A stretch of DNA of 64,000 nt. Origin: Anthonomus grandis grandis (lineage: Eukaryota > Arthropoda > Insecta > Coleoptera > Curculionidae). The notes under the pieces were generated by a model that ran no database searches, had not been told where the DNA came from, and saw nothing but the letters and a program-made list of their open reading frames with translations. A program made the position numbers and the translations under genes. This document shows, one piece after another, positions 58,600-64,000 of the stretch (its first letter is position 1; every line of letters starts with the position of its first letter). The stretch lies in assembly GCF_022605725.1 (NCBI RefSeq), contig NC_065550.1:744001-808000 (forward strand), written 5' to 3'.

Positions 58600-59270
58600 T
58601 CTATAAAGATGGCTATTATTATTGAGATGAATTGAGAAGTTGTATAGTCTATTTAAAATGAATTCGAATGGCGCTCAAATTGGGGAACGGTCAAGAATCC
58701 ACAACAAGGTACTAAAAAAAAATAAACAAAATATATGCGAGCCGTCCTGGTATACTTTCGGCTCTCTGGCCACGGAATCACCAGGCTCCGGACCGTTCAA
58801 CGATCAATTTTTTGGCAGAGAGAGATACGCCGATGAGAGCGCAATATCGTGTAACAGACGAGGAAAAAGACTGCGAAGTCGAGCTCGAGGGTTTGATTGT
58901 TGGACGGGCCGTGGTTTTACATGTGCGGGCGGCTGGGGATGATATTTTATTTCTAATTTCTATTATTTTATATTTAAATATCTGTTTGGCAGGTACTTAA
59001 AAGTGTGCTTCCTTATTGTCGTTTCTTTATCGCTTTATTTTGTAGTTTTTGGCAGTTCTTTTTATAAGCTGTTTTTGTTCTGTTGTTGCTGTTGTTGTTA
59101 TTGTTGTTGCTGCCGTGTTGTTGTTTTGTTGCTAAATACGTTTTTTTGTCGTTAATTTTCGTAATAACGACCAAGATGGCATTGTAGAGACCCTTTGATG
59201 TGTCAGATAACGAAGCTGAAAGGCCGGAACATTTTTAAATAAAGACCTACATGTTCAATCACAGCAGCTA
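58600..59270. other. Unassigned, partly GC-rich stretch with TTG-rich tail
   Basis: 58660-58940 is GC-rich for this window; a + strand frame gives MRAQYRVTDEEKDCEVELEG, LIVGRAVVLHVRAAGDD with no family I recognise. 59070-59130 is a degenerate (TTG)n repeat. It could be a 5' part of the LINE piece that follows or an unrelated insert. Confidence 0.3.
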
Positions 59271-59282
59271 CTATTAAATATT

Positions 59283-59520
59283 TTTAATTCAAATTCAAAT
59301 TCAAAATTGTTTATTTTGCCAAAAGTAAAAAATACATGTATCATTTAGTTACACAGGCAATAACTATCCTAAAATAGAGTGATTTATGGCCATACGCGCA
59401 CCATTGTCTTTAAGCTCCGCTTTAGGCTTAAGCCACTGATTTTACATGTAAAATCGAAGGCTTAAGCCTAAAGCGGAGCTTAAATACCACGGTGCATATG
59501 GCCATTAAAATTTTAATAAA
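59283..59520 (-). mobile_element. Short LINE-type 3' end with perfect foldback
   Basis: Starts with (AATTCA)n, the complement of the TTGAAT tail on the LINE at 26640-26668, so it is likely a minus-strand 3' end of the same group. Inside, two 26-bp arms (59409-59434 and 59459-59484, AAGCTCCGCTTTAGGCTTAA and complement) are perfect inverted copies. Outside them ATGGCCATA and CATATGGCCAT also pair. The hairpin may be a separate foldback MITE. Confidence 0.5.
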
Positions 59521-59934
59521 TATAACCAAATGGATTTTTAAAATATTTTAAGAAATAATAGCTCTCTATTTTTTGCACGCCTATGCTTTATAAAGAAGCT
59601 GCCGCTTATTCATTGTGATTTGGTTTTTTTGCTGTTCGAGGTGAATTTAAATTTTTATTATAAAATTTATAATAAAGGTGATTAATAATGTCAAGCGGAA
59701 AAACATTATTCAAAGCGATTTGTTTGATTAAGTTTAACTCTCAGCAAGAAAAGCTTCTTTAGAAAGGGGGAAGTTGAAAAGGCGATTAAAAGAGGCAAAT
59801 TTGTAGGAATGTGAGGAGTTCGAAGAGTATTGGATGACATTGTCCGTAGTGGTGGGTGGCCATATATTATACATATATTATGTTTACATATTTAAAAAAA
59901 TTCATTTTTAAATTCTTCATTAAATCCAAAAAAA
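59521..59934. other. Interior of element G, unassigned
   Basis: About 400 bases of AT-rich sequence before the right inverted repeat. No recognised gene. Confidence 0.3.
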
Positions 59935-60580
59935 GTACACAGGATGTTTCATGAAGTTTTGAAATGAAGCTTTGAAATTCGTTAAATTTGAATGATAACT
60001 ATGAACACCCTGTATATGACAGAAATAAACCATTTAAGTCCAAGTAATTCTCCATTCTTCTACAATCCGAATTTAACCTAATATTGACATTAAATTAACA
60101 TTTCTGATGTCAAGATGAAATTAAATATATTTTTTGTAAAAAAATTTTTACAGTCAAACTGCGCATGACAAAATAGCCATATTTAGCGCATATACTAAGT
60201 AGCCTAAGGTGGTCCCAAAAATGAAATAAAAAGAATGGCACTTCATTTAAAAAAAAACACTGCACCCTGTATATTTCAAAATATTTTCCAGGCATGCCCT
60301 GTCACGTCCCAAAAAAACCTTAAGAGGTTAGAAAATGTTAACCCTTTTTTTAGCTTTATGGAGGACTGACGTACTGTTGCAGGACCCTGTATATCGAATT
60401 CAGAAAAAATAAAAATGCGAATATAACTTAATTAACATTCTTAAATTAAGCATATGAATTTTAAAAATATCCCTTTTCTATTACAGTATCTACAGTATTG
60501 ACGTGATAGATAGAGATATGATTGAAATATGACATATATCTTTTTTATCATGAATCTAATCGGTAACTTTTATATTTTAG

Positions 60581-60631
60581 GAACCCGCTGAAGGCGAAGG
60601 AACTCGAAAACGGAAGGTACGCAAAGAGTAG
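60581..60631 (+). CDS. Cnx: Calnexin last coding exon with ER-retention tail
   Basis: 16 codons and a TAG after TATATTTTAG, phase 0. They read EPAEGEGTRKRKVRKE. Animal calnexins end in a basic RKPRRE-type motif that retains the protein in the ER; RKRKVRKE matches in place and charge. Two donor-like sites follow: AAG/GTACGC inside the exon (after 60616), which would remove the last residues, and AAG/GTATGC just after the stop (after 60641), which suggests a 3' UTR intron. Confidence 0.92.
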   Translation, partial: EPAEGEGTRKRKVRKE

Positions 60632-60925
60632 ATTAAAAAAGGTATGCGTTTCAAACGTTCGTTTTTTAACAGCATACTTTAATAATATTATTTATATTTA
60701 CTTTAAATAATGTTTGTAGTCCTATATTTTTAGTATAATATTCACGACCACTATGCTGGGTAATCCGCCTAAACAATATAATATGCATATTGAATATGTG
60801 TTAGTCAGTTTTTACCTTTCCAGCATATTTTTTTTTGTATAAATCACTTTTGAAAAATACCTCATTATTTTATTGTGTTCAGTTGTTTGGATTATTCTTG
60901 TGATATTAATAAAAATGGTGTTAAA
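60632..60925 (+). other. Calnexin 3' UTR or its first intron
   Basis: AT-rich sequence after the stop. AATAAA at 60908-60913 is a possible polyadenylation signal. If the donor at 60642 is used, this is intron and the 3' end lies further right. Confidence 0.45.
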
Positions 60926-61049
60926 TTTACATTTTATGTTATTTGATTTACAATGGAATAGCCTAAATTGAGTCTCAAATAATTCATATTTAACAATTTA
61001 TCATTAAAGAAGATAACGTTAGATGTCATTTATAGGATACAAAGGTTAG

Positions 61050-61580
61050 ACGTGTTTTTATAAAATATGCTCGGCGATTTTCGTTTCTAAAAAAACGCGG
61101 ATCAAAGAATTTGTATCAAATTTTGCGTAAAAAATTAAATATATTGTGAGAAAGTCTGTGAAGTCTGCAATGAGTAAAGCAAGAGTTGAGCAACGAGTGA
61201 TAGAAGCGTTTCCAAGATGGCCGTGAAGACGTTGAAGATGATGAACCAGACGCCCTAGCATATAATCAATCATGAAACATTAACCATGTTGGTATAAAGA
61301 TTTGAAGAGAATTGTGATATGAGAGAAATACATACTGTTACTGCTAAAAAATAAGAAGATTAAGATAGTCCAAAGAACATCAGAATTGGTAAGTGTGTGG
61401 GGATAAATTCCTTTTACCGATGAATCAAGGTTTAATCTACATCCTGATTGAAGAAGGTGTGACGAACACCTGGCAACTCGTCTCGTTCGCAAACTATTCA
61501 AGACGTTGACAGGTATCAAGGCGGACCTTTGATAATTTGACAAGTTTTTCGGTTCCCATTAACGGGTTTTTAACAGTTGG
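61050..61580 (+). pseudogene. Tc1/mariner-type transposase relic
   Basis: FQDGREDVEDDEPDA (about 61209-61254) resembles the linker after the helix-turn-helix of classical mariners. FTDESRFNLHPD (about 61416-61452) is the first catalytic Asp motif in Tc1 style, and VDRYQGGPLII follows in another frame. Strongly decayed; both blocks may come from one element or from two. Confidence 0.5.
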
Positions 61581-61620
61581 CGAATATTGGGAATATATCC
61601 GAATAGGGATATAGGGCGAA

Positions 61621-62454
61621 TATATCAAATTCTGGAACCCATTGGTCATCCACGTGCAGAATTTGTTTAGAAATCTCTAATGTTCGTGGATGATTAATTA
61701 TGAAAGCTCAGAGTTTTTCTTATTTACAATTTTATTGAACCCGGTGTTCTACTTAGTAGAAAATATGGTGGAGGTATACCTTATCTCAGCCAAAAAGGAG
61801 CTTTTAATGACATTGAGGTAATTAGGTTTTTTTTATTTTATGTTAAACGCCCATTAAACGATTATCTTTATGCTTGTATTGTTCTCATAAAATCTAAAAA
61901 ACAAACATAACAAATATTTTAATGTAATTTTGATGACAACTTTAACACATGCCATATTTGAAACGAAAATTCATTTAGTTTCAAAAATTTTTTATCCTGT
62001 TTCCGTATGACGTCACCGTTGCAAGGCAAGAATATGAATTTTTCAAACTGTTAGAAACTTTTTAATCCAGTTTCATTGCGAGAAAACGTCTCATGTCAAG
62101 GAAAACCGCCATGATAAACATAAATCATAGAACTAACCCTAAATAAAAAATTAAAATGTGAAGTGTGTGTGTAAAATATCTATTAATAGGCTACGAAGAA
62201 TATGAGTTTTGTCCATGGTTTTACTAACAGGACTGATTTTATGTTTTTTTTTGTTGTCTTGAAAAATGTAAAAATACCTTTACTCTAATGACGTACGCTA
62301 ACCAAAAAACGCATAGAGTTTATAAACGGTGATATTGTTTTTATTTAAAGAATATAATCTATTATTAATAAATATTTATCATGTAAATATTTTTTGTAAA
62401 TATTTCTGCCATAGCCTTGAAAAGATGAAGTCTTGAAATGTCATAGAGGCACTA
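61621..62454. other. Unassigned AT-rich sequence
   Basis: No gene, repeat or signal that I can support. Confidence 0.4.
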
Positions 62455-62648
62455 TAACAATTTCCTTCCAACTAGATGGTATTCTTTCTTCCTTCCATAT
62501 ATGGCAGATGAGCAGATAAAAATAACGTGGCAAATCTTCTCTTTGGAAATTCGGGCAGTATTTTGTCGCTGCCTGGAGTCTTGTTATGGTTAAGTCTGCT
62601 ATTGACTTTAAAGATTCTTCTACCGTTGGTTCAGATATTACTCCGCTA
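62455..62648 (-). pseudogene. LINE reverse transcriptase fragment
   Basis: Minus-strand text begins VISEPTVEESLKSIADL, then in a shifted frame HNKTPGSDKILPEF, corresponding to the KAPGPDGI-type motif before RT1, and in the first frame CHIWKEERIPSSWKE. Clade not determined; it is cut at 62649 by the tip of element H. Confidence 0.55.
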
Positions 62649-62650
62649 TA

Positions 62651-64000
62651 CAGGGTGTCCCGAAATTACATCGCAATATTTTACCAGCCGTATCTTTGTC
62701 TAAAAATAAGACAAAGACTTAATATACAGGAATCTTGAAAAGTGAATCGTTTCCATGTTACAGGGTGTTTTATAATTCCTATTCAAGATGGTTTTTTGTT
62801 AATATTTTCGAAACGGTCGTTATTTTTCGAAATTTTTATCGTATACTACTATTATTGTTACTAACTGATTTTATTAAATTTTATGCTATATACAGGGGGT
62901 CGATTAAAATTGGTGGTCAACAAGGTTAAAAATGTCAAAACTTTTTTTCTAGCTACTTTCTAATAATTGTGGTAATAAAATCGGAAACAGTCAATATTTT
63001 TAATTTAAAAAGGTGCACTTGTCTTATTTCGATAGGAGCGACCGTTTTTGAAATAATCAGACACAAATGTTTTGCAACCTACATTCATAAAGTATTTTTG
63101 ATCATGTTTAATAAAATTAAAATGTGTGTGGCAAATCATCAGGTATAAACATGACATACGACCATTATAAATACTTAGTTTTAATCAAAAATTGTTTTCT
63201 TTATTTAAAATTTTATTTCAAAATTGTAAATAATTGAGAAAAATTAAAATAATTAACTTATTAGCTAAGAAAAAAAAAACTGAAAATTCCAAACAAAACA
63301 AATAAACAAATTATAGCAAATGTTCGAAGTGGTTGCCGTTTTGTTGGAGACATGATCTTGCCCTACGCCTTATTGCGCGAGTAGCCTTTAAGATAGAAAA
63401 TGGATTTTCCCTTATCTCATTAACCGCCCAATTAATCCTCTGAATTAATTCTTCACGGATATTAATTTCTACAGCATATACCAATTCATTTAAATGACCC
63501 CATAAATAGTAATCTACTGAAGTTAGATCTGGAGATCGAATAGGCCAATTTATAGGACCACCTCGACCTTGAACTCTCTGGTAATGATAAGGATGTAAAC
63601 CTTGGATTCTTACCATTCTTTCTAAAAAAAAAACATTTTTTTATTTTTATTATAACCTATGTCGGCAGTATTTTTTTTTATAATATTTATTATTACTATT
63701 GAGCGGGGGATATGTGTGGCTGATGCTTGTTCCAGGATTTTCTTTGAAATAGTTTAAGACGTTTGAGAAATAATGTGAGAAAAAAAAAGAAAGAATGAAA
63801 AAATGAGAAAAAATTCAAGCAATAAACAAATTGTCAACAAGCACTGCCAACTACTATTTTTTATTTTATACATTGTTACCTTTTCAATACCAAGTCATGA
63901 TTTACTTAAAACTTAAAACTATTTTTTTTTGAAACCGGAGGCTTTTAGCGAACTAAGAGAAGAGTACCTTTTTTTAAATTTTACTATCCAAATAATTAAA
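62651..64000 (-). mobile_element. Mariner-type element H, runs off the window
   Basis: Left tip CAGGGTGTCCC after TA (62649-62650). Tip-like motifs recur at 62759 (TACAGGGTGTTTT) and 62891 (TACAGGGGGTCG). The right repeat appears to begin near 63950 (GAGTACCTTTTTTT against AAAAAGGTGCAC on the left) and continues past the edge. It contains an internally deleted transposase. Confidence 0.75.
63311..63616 (-). pseudogene. Mariner-like transposase H, large internal deletion
   Basis: Open for 101 codons: MVRIQGLHPYHYQRVQ, the end of the helix-turn-helix region, is fused directly to GRGGPINWPIRSPDLTSVDY (third catalytic Asp region) and YLWGHLNELVY, ending QNGNHFEHLL. The first two catalytic Asp residues are gone. 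The join is in frame, so this is a clean deletion derivative. Confidence 0.8.

Larger units (their letters stand above)
54590..60391 (+). mobile_element. Mariner-type element G (~5.8 kb) filled with PLE and other inserts
   Basis: The left 54590-55080 matches the complement of 59935-60391, for example GTTAACATTTTCTAACCTCT and GGTTTATTTCTGTCATATAC. Tip-like CAGGGTG motifs recur inside both repeats (54742 and 55001; mirrors about 60265 and 60005). The interior holds a short transposase relic (55400-55745), a large PLE, a second PLE 3' part, a SINE-like block and a LINE end. The left tip is worn. Confidence 0.7.

Overview
The window is AT-rich animal DNA, most likely from an insect and plausibly a beetle. 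It shows GT-AG introns, no operons or ribosome-binding sites, and dense insect-type transposons. It holds one recognisable host gene: the 3' half of calnexin on the + strand, the ER lectin chaperone. Six exons are visible (22283-22574, 38315-38455, 39232-39369, 42641-42757, 50541-50735, 60581-60631). Each is open, in phase 0 with the next, and bounded by AG/GT. The lumenal N-terminal exons lie upstream of the window. Two consecutive exons (39232 and 42641) each encode a transmembrane helix although calnexin normally has only one, so I read them as mutually exclusive alternatives.

Almost everything else is mobile DNA filling the introns. 1-16.9 kb: a minus-strand Jockey-like LINE is split by a Tc1/mariner-superfamily element (TA duplication, Sailor-like DDE transposase). 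That element is itself split by a 13.3-kb insert made of two tandem copies of a large non-coding element flanked by CTTGTTA and carrying ~0.8-kb satellite arrays. 16.9-22.3 kb: hAT-type MITE, copia fragment and a 3.2-kb hAT element with an exact 8-bp duplication. 22.6-30.9 kb: a LINE is interrupted by a second LINE with a long uninterrupted ORF and by a pogo-like element; removing both insertions restores the first LINE's reading frame at the junctions. 30.9-64 kb: nine elements related to D,D41D mariners, mostly with very long terminal inverted repeats, alternate with Penelope-like retroelement (PLE) pieces (GIY-YIG endonuclease, RT, hammerhead ribozymes), LINE 3' ends and one unrecognised element.

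The transposon genes are almost all broken by frameshifts, stops or deletions. The exceptions are the 5'-truncated LINE at 23.6-26.7 kb (893 open codons) and the D,D41D transposase at 51.1-52.2 kb (one in-frame stop). Points I rate highest: the paired membrane-anchor exons of calnexin; palindromic ribozyme-bearing units with their own target duplications at 8.3 and 46.6 kb; tip-like motifs stacked inside the long inverted repeats; and an apparently spliced, unrecognised coding fragment carried by only one copy of the large tandem element. No tRNA, rRNA or CRISPR was seen. All calls rest on reading the sequence and family knowledge; no search was run.
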